Notes: generated by a model not told the origin, from the letters alone. DNA of 64,000 nucleotides from Asticcacaulis tiandongensis (GCF_006475605.1 NZ_SSBC01000010.1:558001-622000); one strand, 5' to 3'; counted from the stretch's first letter, positions 54,880 to 64,000 are shown. Made by a program: numbers and translations.

Positions 54880-55481
54880 TGACCGTGCGGCGGCTGTACT
54901 TACCCGGTGCCTCAGGCGATGCCCGGATATGGCAGCCGCTGTCCGACCTTTTGCCTGAGGCCGACAGCCGTTTCATCAGCTGGCCGGGCCTCGGCAACCA
55001 GCCACATGATCCCGCTATTACCGGTTTTGACGCCCTCACTCCCTTAGCCGAAAGTCATATGGGGGATGGGCCGGTAGATATATTCGCCCAATCCATGGGC
55101 GGGGTTATCGCGCTGCATCTGGCGCGCAAATACCCGAAACGGGTACGCAAACTGATTCTGGCGGTGACCTCGGGCGGCTTTGACATGAGCGGCATAGACC
55201 GTTTCAACTGGCGACCAGACTATCGCCGCAATTTCCCCAATGCTGCAAACTGGATAACGGACTATGCGCCACCTGCGGCAACCGACTTGCCTGATGTCAC
55301 CCAGCCCTGCCTTTTGCTGTTCGGTGACAATGACCCGATAAGCCCCGTGGAAACCGGATACCGCCTCAAATCCATGCTGCCGGATGCACGGCTATATATT
55401 GTCTCCGGCGGCGCACATGACCTGATCCATAGCCACGCCAACCATCTGGCGCCGGTGGTTAGTGATTTCCTGAAGGCTTAG
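54879..55481 (+). CDS. Alpha/beta hydrolase
   Basis: A 200-residue hydrolase, a second alpha/beta type: YLPGASGDARIWQPLSD, nucleophile in DIFAQSMGGVIALHLARKYP, aspartate in FGDNDPISPVE and histidine in SGGAHDLIHSH. It starts on the last base of the upstream hydrolase stop and overlaps the convergent anmK by 23 bases. Members include esterases and lactonases; the substrate is not inferable. Confidence 0.8.
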   Translation: MTVRRLYLPGASGDARIWQPLSDLLPEADSRFISWPGLGNQPHDPAITGFDALTPLAESHMGDGPVDIFAQSMGGVIALHLARKYPKRVRKLILAVTSGGFDMSGIDRFNWRPDYRRNFPNAANWITDYAPPAATDLPDVTQPCLLLFGDNDPISPVETGYRLKSMLPDARLYIVSGGAHDLIHSHANHLAPVVSDFLKA

Positions 55482-56580
55482 CCAAAATACCGCCCGTCAG
55501 AGACGCTTTGACCCCCGTTGTTTTCGGATACGAAATCGGCAAGCCCCTCACCGACCGCGCTGCCATATAGGCGAAGGCTTCAGCTTCAATCGCTCCACCG
55601 CGCCAGCCCATATCTTCGGCAATTTTCACTGGCCCCAGATCGCTCAGGCGTTGACGCAACACCTTGACCAGATGCGTATTATTTCGCCCCCCACCACACA
55701 AAAAAATAGCTTGCAATTTAAAACCAAACTTCTCGATTTCATATCGCAAGCTTTCCACCGTAAAGCTCATAAGCGTGGCCATACCCTCTTCCAGACTTAA
55801 GCTCTCAACCGCCTTAAGCGTGAAATCATACCGATCCAGAGACTTAGGCGCAGACGCCTGAAAATAAGGATGCGCAAGATACTGTGCGACAATATCTTCT
55901 CGCGCCACGCCACGCGCCGCCACGGTACCGTTTTCATCAAACAGCTTGCCCGTATGCTGCCGCATCCACTGATCCATCAGACCACTGGCCGGACCGGTAT
56001 CAAGCGCATAGAGGTCATCTTCGGTAATGACCGTGATATTGGCCACGCCCCCCAGATTGACAACCACGACCGGCAGGGCAACACCCGCCGCCTCAACCAG
56101 CGCACGATGATACACAGGGGCCAGAGGCGCCCCCTCACCGCCTGCGGCCACGTCTGCGCTACGGAAATCGGACACCACGGGCACACCTGTCAAATCTGCA
56201 AAGCGCTGCCCGTCAAAAAGCTGAACCGTGCGCCCATTAACACCGGCTATAGGGCGCTCATGCAAAACCGTCTGGCCATGCACGCCCAAAAGGTCGAAAT
56301 CCGCCAGATTCAAACCGTTCTCAGTCACAAAGGCCAATAGCGACTGATGGTGAAAATCAACAATCACCCGCCGCGCCTCATTGAAAATCTCAGGCTCAGG
56401 CGTTTCGCGCGGCCAGTTCAACGCCGCCTGAGTCGCCGCCTCGATCACGCTGCGTATCTCCGACGGCATAGGCTTTTCGGCGAACGGCCCGAACGTCACT
56501 TGCGCTTCACCATCGGTTTCCAGAACCGCCATGTCGATCCCGTCAAGCGAGGTGCCGGTCATAAAGCCGATAATTTTCAT
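55459..56580 (-). CDS. anmK: Anhydro-N-acetylmuramic acid kinase
   Basis: Phosphorylates and opens 1,6-anhydro-MurNAc during peptidoglycan recycling. The 373-residue protein begins MKIIGFMTGTSLDGIDMAVLETDG, has VGVHGQTV-like LLGVHGQTVLHERP, DFRSADVAAGGEGAPL and the LNLGGVANIT-like VVNLGGVANITVI motif. Length fits. It lies divergent to tyrS, 77 bases apart. Confidence 0.93.
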   Translation of the reverse strand: MKIIGFMTGTSLDGIDMAVLETDGEAQVTFGPFAEKPMPSEIRSVIEAATQAALNWPRETPEPEIFNEARRVIVDFHHQSLLAFVTENGLNLADFDLLGVHGQTVLHERPIAGVNGRTVQLFDGQRFADLTGVPVVSDFRSADVAAGGEGAPLAPVYHRALVEAAGVALPVVVVNLGGVANITVITEDDLYALDTGPASGLMDQWMRQHTGKLFDENGTVAARGVAREDIVAQYLAHPYFQASAPKSLDRYDFTLKAVESLSLEEGMATLMSFTVESLRYEIEKFGFKLQAIFLCGGGRNNTHLVKVLRQRLSDLGPVKIAEDMGWRGGAIEAEAFAYMAARSVRGLPISYPKTTGVKASLTGGILAKPSGNH

Positions 56581-56657
56581 CTGAAATACCTATGGAAAAG
56601 CAAGGTGCGCATGGTAAAGGCACAGTCGTATTCCATAACGCTTTCAAGTAAAAGATC

Positions 56658-57911
56658 ATGACCACCTTCAAATCCGATTTCCTCAACATCCTTCAATCGC
56701 GCGGGTTCATCCACCAGTGCACGGATGCGGAAGCCTTAGATGCTCAGGCTTGCGCCGGAACCATCACGGCTTATAGCGGATATGACGCCACAGCCTCGTC
56801 GCTGCATGCGGGCCATCTGGTGCAGATCATGATGCTTTACTGGCTGCAGAAGACCGGTCACCGTCCGATCGTCCTGATGGGTGGCGGCACCACTAAGGTC
56901 GGCGACCCTACCTTTAAGGACACGCAGCGCCCGCTTCTGACCGACGAACAGATTCAGTCCAATATGGACGGCATCAAGTCAGTGTTCACCAACTTCCTTA
57001 CCTTTGGTAACGGCCCGACCGACGCCATCATGGTCAATAATAACGACTGGCTGTCCGAATTCGGCTACATCGAATTCTTGCGCAACTTCGGCACGCATTT
57101 CACCATCAACCGCATGCTGACCTTTGATTCCGTCAAGCTGCGCCTTGAGCGCGAACAGCCAATGACCTTCCTTGAATTCAACTACATGCTCATGCAGGCC
57201 GTTGATTTCCGCGAACTGAATTCCAAATATGGTTGTGTCCTGCAAATGGGCGGCTCGGATCAATGGGGTAACATCGTCAACGGCGTTGAACTGACGCGCC
57301 GCCTCAATCAGAAGCCAGCCTTCGGCCTGACAACCCCGCTTCTGACGACCGCTTCGGGAGCCAAGATGGGTAAAACCCTGGGCGGGGCTGTATGGCTCAA
57401 TGCCGATGCCTTGTCGCCCTATGACTACTGGCAATACTGGCGCAATGCCGAAGACGCCGATGTCGGTAAGTTCCTCAAACTGTTTACTGATATTCCGCTC
57501 GATGAAATTGCTCGTCTCGAAAAGCTTCAGGGCGCGGAAATCAACGAGGCCAAAAAGATACTGGCCGATGCCGCGACCCGCATGGTGCATGGCGAAGCCG
57601 CTGCCCAGACGGCACGCGACACCGCCCAAAAGGCGTTTGAACAGGGCGTGTTGTCGGCGGACCTGCCGACGGTTGAAATTGCCCGCAGCGATCTTGAAGC
57701 CAGCATCATGCTTGCGGCTCTGGCGACCCAGATTGGCCTGACCCAGTCAAACGGCGAAGCCCGTCGTCTGGCACAGGGCGGCGGTCTGCGGGTCAATGAC
57801 GCGGCCATCACCGATGGCAATCAGAACATTACCCTGAACGACCTCAATAGCGATGGCGTCATCAAGGTCTCACAGGGCAAGAAAAAGATCGTCCTCGTAA
57901 GGCCAGTCTGA
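56658..57911 (+). CDS. tyrS: Tyrosyl-tRNA synthetase
   Basis: Charges tRNA-Tyr. The 417-residue class I enzyme shows the HIGH-like HAGH in [10 protein letters not shown], the tyrosine-site GGSDQWGN, and the KMSKS-like KMGKT ([12 protein letters not shown]). The C-terminus has an S4 domain ([17 protein letters not shown]). Standard length. The next gene, a DenV-like glycosylase, starts three bases after the stop and is probably co-transcribed. Confidence 0.96.
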   Translation: MTTFKSDFLNILQSRGFIHQCTDAEALDAQACAGTITAYSGYDATASSLHAGHLVQIMMLYWLQKTGHRPIVLMGGGTTKVGDPTFKDTQRPLLTDEQIQSNMDGIKSVFTNFLTFGNGPTDAIMVNNNDWLSEFGYIEFLRNFGTHFTINRMLTFDSVKLRLEREQPMTFLEFNYMLMQAVDFRELNSKYGCVLQMGGSDQWGNIVNGVELTRRLNQKPAFGLTTPLLTTASGAKMGKTLGGAVWLNADALSPYDYWQYWRNAEDADVGKFLKLFTDIPLDEIARLEKLQGAEINEAKKILADAATRMVHGEAAAQTARDTAQKAFEQGVLSADLPTVEIARSDLEASIMLAALATQIGLTQSNGEARRLAQGGGLRVNDAAITDGNQNITLNDLNSDGVIKVSQGKKKIVLVRPV

Positions 57912-57913
57912 TC

Positions 57914-58297
57914 GTGACGCGGATCAACTGTGTCCCCGTGACAGAACTGAGCGGCCCGCATCTGGTGGCCGAATATCGCGAATTGCCGCGTATATTCGCA
58001 CTGGTGCGGGCGGCCTCAGGCCGTGGCGAAACGCCGGATGATCCGCGCAACCCCCGCACCTATGTGCTGGGCAAGGGGCATGTGCGTTTTTTCTATCCGC
58101 GTCTGGGCTATCTGGCGACCCGTCAGGCGCAACTGATCGCGGAAATGCAGGCCAGAGGTTATCAGCCCAGCTTTACCAATCCTTCGGAACTTCTGAGCGG
58201 CATAGATGCCTGCTGGTGCGGAGACTGGCAGCCGGACGATCGCGCCTTAAGCCTCAATCGCGCCCGTATCGCCGAGCGCACGCCAGCCAAAACCTGA
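57914..58297 (+). CDS. Pyrimidine-dimer DNA glycosylase, T4 DenV family
   Basis: A 127-residue homologue of phage T4 endonuclease V, which excises UV cyclobutane dimers by a glycosylase/AP-lyase step. The alignment is ungapped over the start: Thr2 (nucleophile after Met removal), Arg22 and catalytic Glu23 in AEYRELPRIF, and later GKGHVRFFYPRLGYLATRQAQLIAEMQARGYQPSF against the T4 GAGHVTFFY region. The start is GTG 57914. It follows tyrS after two bases and ends against the convergent AsmA-like gene. Repair context with radA and parE is notable but not adjacent. Confidence 0.88.
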   Translation: MTRINCVPVTELSGPHLVAEYRELPRIFALVRAASGRGETPDDPRNPRTYVLGKGHVRFFYPRLGYLATRQAQLIAEMQARGYQPSFTNPSELLSGIDACWCGDWQPDDRALSLNRARIAERTPAKT

Positions 58298-61200
58298 TTA
58301 TTTCCCGTCTTCGACAGGCGCGAGCAAGTCCGGCTGATCCTTATCCAGCAGACGCCGGAAGAAACCGGGCAAGACCAGTGAGAACGGATCGATTTCCGCC
58401 TGAGGCGCATCAGCATGACCTCTCAGACGATACTTGATCCCCAATACGCCTTCACCACGGCTTGAGGTCAGAAGCTCCCCCACAAGCGGCACCTGCGAAA
58501 AGGCGGCGTTGACGCCATAGGCCGGAATAAGCGTCCCGTTATAGTCAACCACATTGGCCCTGGTATCCATTCCGCCCCGGATATTGATGCGCAGGGCCTC
58601 GCCCTTGGCCCAGCCGTCACGAACAAACAGGAAATTATCGCGGTAACGCACAGGAAATTCATAGTCGGAGAAACCGATCCCTTCACCGGTCAGCGTATCC
58701 GAAAGCCCCTGCAATGACGCCAGTGACAACAGCTGCCCCAGAAAAGGTATCTGGCTGACCCGAATATCCTCGCCTTTCAGGGTCGCATCCACCTGACCAT
58801 TGCGATAGACGCCATTCATCATCAGCGTCCCGCTGCGTAAGCGCCGGTCACCGGTGGCTGTATAGAACAGATCCCCGACATCATCCGCCATAAAGGTAAA
58901 ACGGCTCAGATCAGCCTCAGGCCGGAGTGTCAGTGAAATCTGATTGTTATTATCCGTCAGGGCCTTACCCTCACCGCGCAAGCTATTAAGGCCGTCCCAT
59001 TCACCCTCAAAACGTACATCCCTGAAGGTGCCGTCACCGGCCAGTTTCAACCGGTCAAGACTGAGTATGACCCGTGTCGGCAGTTGCGGAACCACGGGCA
59101 CAGGTTCCGGCACAGTCAGCGGTTTTGCCGCCCCTCGCGCATTCACCACGGTCTTGGTCTTTGCGGGTTTTTGCCAGGGCCGCATATCCATCAATGCGCC
59201 CTTTACGGATATTATCCGTGTTTGCGGCTCACCGACCTGATAGACCTGCACGCTGCCCTGCATCACATCCTTGAGATAAAGGGTCGAAAAATCAGCAAAA
59301 TCCAGATCACTATCGGCCCCGAGTGCCGCACGACCTTCGACGGCAAACCGCTCACCTGCTCCCTGAATACGGGTCATATTGACCCCGCCTTCCGGCCCAC
59401 CCTCGTCAAAGCTGAAATTCAGGCTTGCGGCCTCTCCAACCGGCTTTACCCAGTCCGCCCCCCCCAGCCTCAGTTCCGCATTCCGGGCATCCAGATTGAG
59501 TACCGCCGCTGACACCTCACCGGTTGATATCGCTCCTTCGGTCGTGTTTTCGGTCTGATAAAGGCTAAGCTGCTGAGCGACGCGCCCGTTGACCTCAAGC
59601 ATATGGCCGCGATAGCCGATCTGCCTCAGGAAGGCTCCGTCAATATCGGCACTGATGGTCGCCCAGGGCTGAGGCCGGTTCGTCAGAACCATTTCATCCA
59701 TATCCGGCAGGTCAAAAAACACGTCCTGTGCATTCCCCAGACGTGCCCGTCCCTTTATGCCGCGACGGTCCTGCTCCCACAGGGCATCGACCTCAAGATC
59801 AGCCAGAGGCGTGAACCAGTCTTCGGGCAGCCCCAAAAGATGCAGATCATGCGGCGTCAGTTTCGCCTTAAGCGTCCGCGTCGGCTCGTCATCCATATCC
59901 ATGTCCGACCAGCCGAGCACCGCATTGATGGTATCGAGGCGGATAAGGGCCTCTCGCGAGTCGGCATCCAGCCCGATATTGACGCTCAGGCGGCGGGGTT
60001 TGTTAAATATGGGCAAGGCCCCTATGCCCAGCAAACGCGCCCGATCCGGCGTGATCAGCGCATTATAGACCAGACGCGGATTACGCCCTTCGACATAGGC
60101 CAGTTCACCGGTAAACCCTTCGGCCTGCAACTGCCCGCTCCAGACATCGCCTGAGCGCATCAGATATATTTCGGTCGGAATTTCCGGTTTGAAGCGGGCA
60201 AATATCGGCAGCCCCTGCCCCTTCATGCCCGCCGAAAGCGTGGCCCCGTTCAGCGTCACCCGGTTCGGGCGGGCGTCAGTGCCGCTCCAGTCCACGCGTC
60301 CGTTGAAAATATCCGAGGCGATAGTACCGGTGCCGATATTATTGGCCAGTTCCAGATTACCTTTAAGCGCCACCCGCCGCGTCGGCGAGCCCCCAAACTG
60401 ACGGGCATTAAAACTGCCGGTGAAATCGATAAAGGACTTCGGGCTTTCAAAACCGGTACGGAACCCGATTTCGCCACGATAAGGCCCGACATCCGCAGGG
60501 CCGCGCACCTCAATCACATCATCGCGCAAATCCCCCCTCAGCTTAAGCTCACCGTTGGTGAGATCCCACCCAAGCGCCGCCTGCCTCAGAGCCCCATTAC
60601 GGATATCGGCCTTAAAGCTGATGTCCATGACGTCATAATTCAGCGGGCTGGCAAAGCTGACAAAGCCAATATCAACCCGAAAGTCCGTCTCACCGGATAA
60701 ACGGTCTCGCGTCAGCCCCTGACGCGCCAGCTGACCGCCAGTGAGCGGGTCGACAATCTCAACCGCCCGCACCACATCGCCGCCACTGGTCAGCCATATA
60801 TGGGTACGCCCCTTATCGGCCTTGTCAAAGCTTTCGACCGAAACCCGACCGTCCTTAACCGGAAGCCCCCCCAGTTCTCCACCGGCAATACTCAGATCAA
60901 AACTGTTGCCCCGCAAATGCCCCTGACCCCGCACCCCTTGCGCCTTGGGCAGGTCATCATGCACCAGCAAGGCCATGTCGGCATAATCAAAGGTCAGATC
61001 GAGGTGCTCATCCTTAAGGCCGTTTGACCGTAAGCTGCCCGGCGGGGCCTTCAGGGTGAAACGGGCATTGGAATAAACTCCGCCTTCGATGCGCCGGATA
61101 AGATCGGCCCTGAGCACAGAGGTCAGGGTTTCCGGCCAGAAGGCAAACACCTGTTCCTTGGCAAATTGCCCCGAAACCCGCGCCTTGAGTTCCGCGCCCA

Positions 61201-62470
61201 CCTGCCCCTTGTCGTCCGTATAGACAAAGCCTTCGGTATGTAACGGGGCATTATTCAAAAGGCCCCGCCCTGACTTGATTTCCAGACGCTGACGTTCGGG
61301 GATATAGGCCCCGATAAAATGCACGTCCCTCAGTGTCTGAGCCGGAAAATCCTCTGCCAGATGCCCTGATATTCTGGGCCCATGAAAGTCAAAGGCAATG
61401 CTGTAGGGCGCATCCGCCGCCTTGTTCTCCGGCACCAGCAAGACCGTACCTTTTAAGTCGGTGTCCAAATGATGCGTCTGCAAACGGAAGGTCGAAAAAT
61501 TAATCGCCTTTTTTTCAGGCAGGTAATCCGCCCTGGCCTCAATCGCCTCAAACGGTTGCCGGTTGGTGCCAAAATCATAGCTGCCTTGACCGGCGCTTAT
61601 ATTCAGTGATGCTTTTTCGATACCTTTGGCCGTGCTGTAACTTAAGTGGCCCGTACCATTTACCGTGGCCTCAAGCCTAGACAGGGGCCGCGTTACCCCA
61701 ACGCTCGGGAAAATATCCGAAGGCACCAGATCCTTGATATCGACATCAAGCTGCGCGGTTTTAAGCTCCGTCTTGGAAACAGCCCTGGCGCTCAGGTAAG
61801 ACCAATGCCCGCCCGTATCGACAGCCAGACCAATTTCCGCCCGCACATCATCGCGCTTTTTGGAGAAATCAATCCGCGCCACCTCGGCACGCCAGTTCAG
61901 ATCAGTGCCCACCTGACCAAGGCGGATAGAACCGTCCTTAAGGCTGAAGGCGCGTGTAAACGACACCGGACGGCCCAGTTTCTCATCCCCCGTCAGATCA
62001 CGGAAAATCTCGTCAATGGCAAAGGCTTCGGGGTCACCACTGGCGTCATAGCCCAGTTCATAACGCCCTTCAGGCGATACGGACAGGACGATCTCAAAAC
62101 CTTCGGCGGATATATGCGCCGGCGCGAGATGCAAAAGTAAAAGACTATCGAGGGCCAGCGCCGCCTCAAGCTGATCAGACGCCGCAATAGTGCGCTGCTT
62201 ATCGTCCTTAAGGACCAGCCCCTCAAAGCGTAGCCCCAGCGCATTGGTGTCGTGAAACCATACCAGATCAAGATGTTTCAGACTGGCGTCACTGCCCGGC
62301 ACCGTGCGCTCAAGGCGCGTAATAATGATATTTTTCAGGCCATCAATACGCACAGGCCCCTGCGCCAGACGTACACCGCCCGCAAACACACTCAGGATCA
62401 ATCCGCCTGCAAGACAAAGCTTCCACCGCCGTTTGATCGTACCGATTATTTTTATTACCAATGGAGGCAT
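58298..62470 (-). CDS. Large AsmA/YhdP-like (DUF3971) envelope protein
   Basis: A 1390-residue protein with one N-terminal membrane segment (about residues 18-34, LCLAGGLILSVFAGGV) and a very long periplasmic beta-rich region with repeated beta patterns, ending in the AsmA-like SRGEGVLGIKYRLRGHADAPQAEIDPFSLVLPG. YhdP and its relatives are bridge-like proteins proposed to carry phospholipid between inner and outer membrane. The Pro-rich end (LPGFFRRLLDKDQP...) is typical. Its stop abuts the DenV-like stop. The assignment to YhdP rather than another AsmA-like protein rests on length and the C-terminal motif. Confidence 0.8.
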   Translation of the reverse strand: MPPLVIKIIGTIKRRWKLCLAGGLILSVFAGGVRLAQGPVRIDGLKNIIITRLERTVPGSDASLKHLDLVWFHDTNALGLRFEGLVLKDDKQRTIAASDQLEAALALDSLLLLHLAPAHISAEGFEIVLSVSPEGRYELGYDASGDPEAFAIDEIFRDLTGDEKLGRPVSFTRAFSLKDGSIRLGQVGTDLNWRAEVARIDFSKKRDDVRAEIGLAVDTGGHWSYLSARAVSKTELKTAQLDVDIKDLVPSDIFPSVGVTRPLSRLEATVNGTGHLSYSTAKGIEKASLNISAGQGSYDFGTNRQPFEAIEARADYLPEKKAINFSTFRLQTHHLDTDLKGTVLLVPENKAADAPYSIAFDFHGPRISGHLAEDFPAQTLRDVHFIGAYIPERQRLEIKSGRGLLNNAPLHTEGFVYTDDKGQVGAELKARVSGQFAKEQVFAFWPETLTSVLRADLIRRIEGGVYSNARFTLKAPPGSLRSNGLKDEHLDLTFDYADMALLVHDDLPKAQGVRGQGHLRGNSFDLSIAGGELGGLPVKDGRVSVESFDKADKGRTHIWLTSGGDVVRAVEIVDPLTGGQLARQGLTRDRLSGETDFRVDIGFVSFASPLNYDVMDISFKADIRNGALRQAALGWDLTNGELKLRGDLRDDVIEVRGPADVGPYRGEIGFRTGFESPKSFIDFTGSFNARQFGGSPTRRVALKGNLELANNIGTGTIASDIFNGRVDWSGTDARPNRVTLNGATLSAGMKGQGLPIFARFKPEIPTEIYLMRSGDVWSGQLQAEGFTGELAYVEGRNPRLVYNALITPDRARLLGIGALPIFNKPRRLSVNIGLDADSREALIRLDTINAVLGWSDMDMDDEPTRTLKAKLTPHDLHLLGLPEDWFTPLADLEVDALWEQDRRGIKGRARLGNAQDVFFDLPDMDEMVLTNRPQPWATISADIDGAFLRQIGYRGHMLEVNGRVAQQLSLYQTENTTEGAISTGEVSAAVLNLDARNAELRLGGADWVKPVGEAASLNFSFDEGGPEGGVNMTRIQGAGERFAVEGRAALGADSDLDFADFSTLYLKDVMQGSVQVYQVGEPQTRIISVKGALMDMRPWQKPAKTKTVVNARGAAKPLTVPEPVPVVPQLPTRVILSLDRLKLAGDGTFRDVRFEGEWDGLNSLRGEGKALTDNNNQISLTLRPEADLSRFTFMADDVGDLFYTATGDRRLRSGTLMMNGVYRNGQVDATLKGEDIRVSQIPFLGQLLSLASLQGLSDTLTGEGIGFSDYEFPVRYRDNFLFVRDGWAKGEALRINIRGGMDTRANVVDYNGTLIPAYGVNAAFSQVPLVGELLTSSRGEGVLGIKYRLRGHADAPQAEIDPFSLVLPGFFRRLLDKDQPDLLAPVEDGK

Positions 62471-62508
62471 TCAGGCGGTTTATTATTCTATTATAGTATC
62501 AGGCGAAT

Positions 62509-62541
62509 CCACTTTGTCCCGTGCGGTCGCAATCAAAGTGG
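62509..62541. promoter_or_regulatory. Inverted repeat between the AsmA-like gene and bcp
   Basis: A perfect 8-bp inverted repeat, CCACTTTG (62509-62516) and CAAAGTGG (62534-62541), with a 17-base spacer, in the divergent region. GAATC (GANTC) is at 62505-62509. The regulator is unknown. Confidence 0.4.
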
Positions 62542-62589
62542 CTAATCCGAACGCACCCTAAAGTCATAAGCGTAACAGAAGGCGATGTC

Positions 62590-63105
62590 ATGGCAAAAAA
62601 ATTACAGTCCGTACAGGAATTCCCCCCTTATAAGGTGCCCGATTTCAGCCTGCCCGTCGCCGTGGCTGAAAAAGACGGTGTGCAGCACGATATGCGTTCG
62701 CTCAAAGACTTCCGTGGCCAATGGCAGCTTCTGTTTGTTTATCCGGCAGACAATACCCCGACCTGCACACAGGAAGCCGTGGCGTTTGATGCGGCTCAGG
62801 CCGACTTCAGCGCCCTTGATTGTGCCATAACAGGATTATCCAAAGACGATCTCAAAAGCCACGAGCGTTTCATAACCAAACATAATCTGACCATTCCGCT
62901 CTTGTCCGATACCGAAACCACCCTGATTTCCGCATTGGGGTCGTGGGGTGAAAAAAGTCTCTATGGCCGGAAATATATGGGCACTGACCGCTCAACCTTC
63001 CTGATTGATCCCGAAGGCCTTATCCGCGCCGAATGGCGAAAGGTGCGCTTTAAAGGCCATGTCGAGGCGGTCCTCGAAGCCCTTAAAACCCTGCGGCGCG
63101 CCTGA
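62590..63105 (+). CDS. bcp: Peroxiredoxin, Bcp type
   Basis: A 171-residue thiol peroxidase without signal peptide, so cytoplasmic. The peroxidatic cysteine is in YPADNTPTCTQEAVAF (variant of the Bcp FTPxCTxE motif); the usual Bcp resolving cysteine five residues later is absent (CTQEAV), so it may work as a 1-Cys enzyme or use Cys in LDCAITGLSKDDL. ATG 62590 follows AAGGCG; an upstream GTG would overlap the promoter dyad. Confidence 0.87.
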   Translation: MAKKLQSVQEFPPYKVPDFSLPVAVAEKDGVQHDMRSLKDFRGQWQLLFVYPADNTPTCTQEAVAFDAAQADFSALDCAITGLSKDDLKSHERFITKHNLTIPLLSDTETTLISALGSWGEKSLYGRKYMGTDRSTFLIDPEGLIRAEWRKVRFKGHVEAVLEALKTLRRA

Positions 63106-63225
63106 GTTACCCCAAAACCATCCCCGAATTACCCCCAAAACCGCCCACAGCTGTACATCACCTGACAAGGTCAGGGCTGGCATTATTCTTGAAACCCCGC
63201 CCCCTGTATCGTCGTCAATTCCGGT

Positions 63226-63272
63226 GATTCGATTAAGGCTTGCCAAGACAGGTTTGGTTAAGCCATAATTAA
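63226..63272 (+). promoter_or_regulatory. CtrA box and GANTC site upstream of the M23-type peptidase gene
   Basis: TTAA-N7-TTAA is present exactly (63258-63261 and 63269-63272), the full CtrA recognition pattern of Caulobacterales, 26 bases before the ATG. GATTC (CcrM-type GANTC) is at 63226-63230. Confidence 0.6.
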
Positions 63273-63297
63273 TTTGCGGATGGGGAGTGGGGAACTT

Positions 63298-64000
63298 ATG
63301 CACAGAAGCCGTTTTCAGCGCCTGAAAGACGCGCTTGAACACACCTTTCCTGAGCGGCACCTCTATATCCGCTCAGGCGATGAGACGCGTGGCTATCGTT
63401 TTGGCACCGGAAAGCAGTTCACCCTCGCCATTCTGGCCAGTTTTCTGATCACCTGGCTGGCCATGAGCACCGGTGCCGTTATATTCATGGCGGCCTCTGC
63501 CGGTTCTGGTTCTGAAAAACAGATCATTATGTTAAAAGCCCAGTCCGAACGCTGGGTCGCCGACCGTCAGGCGCGCCTTGATGTGCTGATGCGCCAGAAC
63601 GAAGTCTCCTCCGGCTCGCTGGAACAACTGGCAAAGACCGTTGAAAACAGACACATAGCGCTTGGCCAGATGCTGCCGGGCTTCAAGGGGGTTCCGGGGG
63701 CCGCCGCTGTCCTTGCCCCCGCCGCCATTGACGATACACTGCCGCCAGTTGAGCGCATCTATGCGGTCAGGGCAGATCAGGAACGGGTCGTGGCCCGCGC
63801 CGAAGAACTGGCCAAGACACGGGCCGAACGCCTCAGGCTGGCCTTCCGCACCGCCGGTCTCAATCCAGCAGGCTATAGCCGACGCACCTCCAATGGCCCT
63901 CTGCTTGAACACCGTAATGCGCAGGAACTGGCGGCCTATCTAAATGTTGATCAGGGCTTTGCCGAACGTATTCGTAACGCCGCGCTTAACCTCTCGGACA
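63298..64000 (+). CDS. M23-type envelope peptidase, N-terminal part (DUF5930-like), 3' truncated
   Basis: Starts at ATG 63298 after GGGGAAC and stays open to the window end (234 complete codons). Residues 1-40 are basic and polar (RHLYIRSGDETRGYRFGTGKQ), followed by one membrane segment (about residues 42-65, LAILASFLITWLAMSTGAVIFMAA) and a long coiled-coil-rich region. This arrangement is that of the DUF5930 N-terminal part of alphaproteobacterial M23 metallopeptidases, but the peptidase domain would lie beyond the window, so the call is by the N-terminus alone. Confidence 0.6.
   Translation, partial: MHRSRFQRLKDALEHTFPERHLYIRSGDETRGYRFGTGKQFTLAILASFLITWLAMSTGAVIFMAASAGSGSEKQIIMLKAQSERWVADRQARLDVLMRQNEVSSGSLEQLAKTVENRHIALGQMLPGFKGVPGAAAVLAPAAIDDTLPPVERIYAVRADQERVVARAEELAKTRAERLRLAFRTAGLNPAGYSRRTSNGPLLEHRNAQELAAYLNVDQGFAERIRNAALNLSD

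Overview
The window is chromosomal DNA from an alphaproteobacterium, most likely of the Caulobacterales (a Caulobacter/Asticcacaulis-like organism). The grounds are the gene families and their order, SOS, CtrA and CcrM (GANTC) type motifs in front of suitable genes, TonB-receptor and TorF-porin genes, and moderate G+C. The genus is inference. Almost everything is core housekeeping. I see no prophage, insertion sequence, CRISPR array or integrated island.

Layout. 1-2648 (+): 3' end of surA, then pdxA and rsmA, tightly packed. 2649-8884 (-): fatty-acid and envelope cluster fabD, fabG, acpP, fabF, mltG, yicC, gmk. 9063-11613 (+): secreted S9 peptidase and periplasmic peroxiredoxin. 11667-13085 (+): rpsF-rpsR-rplI behind a structured leader. 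13434-17999 (+): TonB receptor, S41 lipoprotein protease, small lipoprotein. 18001-24022 (+): dnaB, radA, cvpA, purF and an SDR gene; the 3' tail of dnaB is present three times with an exact 107-bp period. 24012-30559 (-): ABC-F ATPase, der, bamB-like, yfgM-like, panB. 30714-32507 (+): KefB/C-type antiporter. 32494-34831 (-): PadR regulator with DUF1700 and GIN-domain envelope genes, an ArsC/Spx-like reductase, tRNA-Leu(UAG). 35143-40819 (+): nitrogen cluster glnB, glnA, amtB followed by two TorF-type porins. 40849-47082 (+): parE, DEAD-box helicase, diguanylate cyclase, plsC-like and an unknown gene. 47063-54059 (-): suf Fe-S operon led by an IscR-type regulator. 54226-58297 (+, with anmK on -): two alpha/beta hydrolases, tyrS, and a T4 DenV-like pyrimidine-dimer glycosylase. 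58298-62470 (-): giant AsmA/YhdP-like protein. 62590-64000 (+): bcp and the start of an M23-type envelope peptidase.

How it works together. Three themes recur. The envelope theme covers SurA, MltG, BamB/YfgM, AsmA-like protein, porins, TonB receptor, AnmK and M23 peptidase. The replication and repair theme covers DnaB, RadA, ParE and DenV, with DnaA-box-like, GANTC and LexA-type sites in front of several of them. The third theme is nutrient and redox balance: PII-GS-Amt, SUF-IscR and two peroxiredoxins.

Most notable are the triplicated dnaB tail next to a perfect GTTC-N7-GTTC box before radA, the DenV homologue behind tyrS, a likely S6:S18 autoregulatory leader, an IscR box with an unusually spaced cysteine set in the regulator, clustered GANTC sites before parE, and the amtB-torF-torF arrangement with shared dyads. 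No wholly new multi-gene system is evident; the novelty lies in regulation and local architecture.
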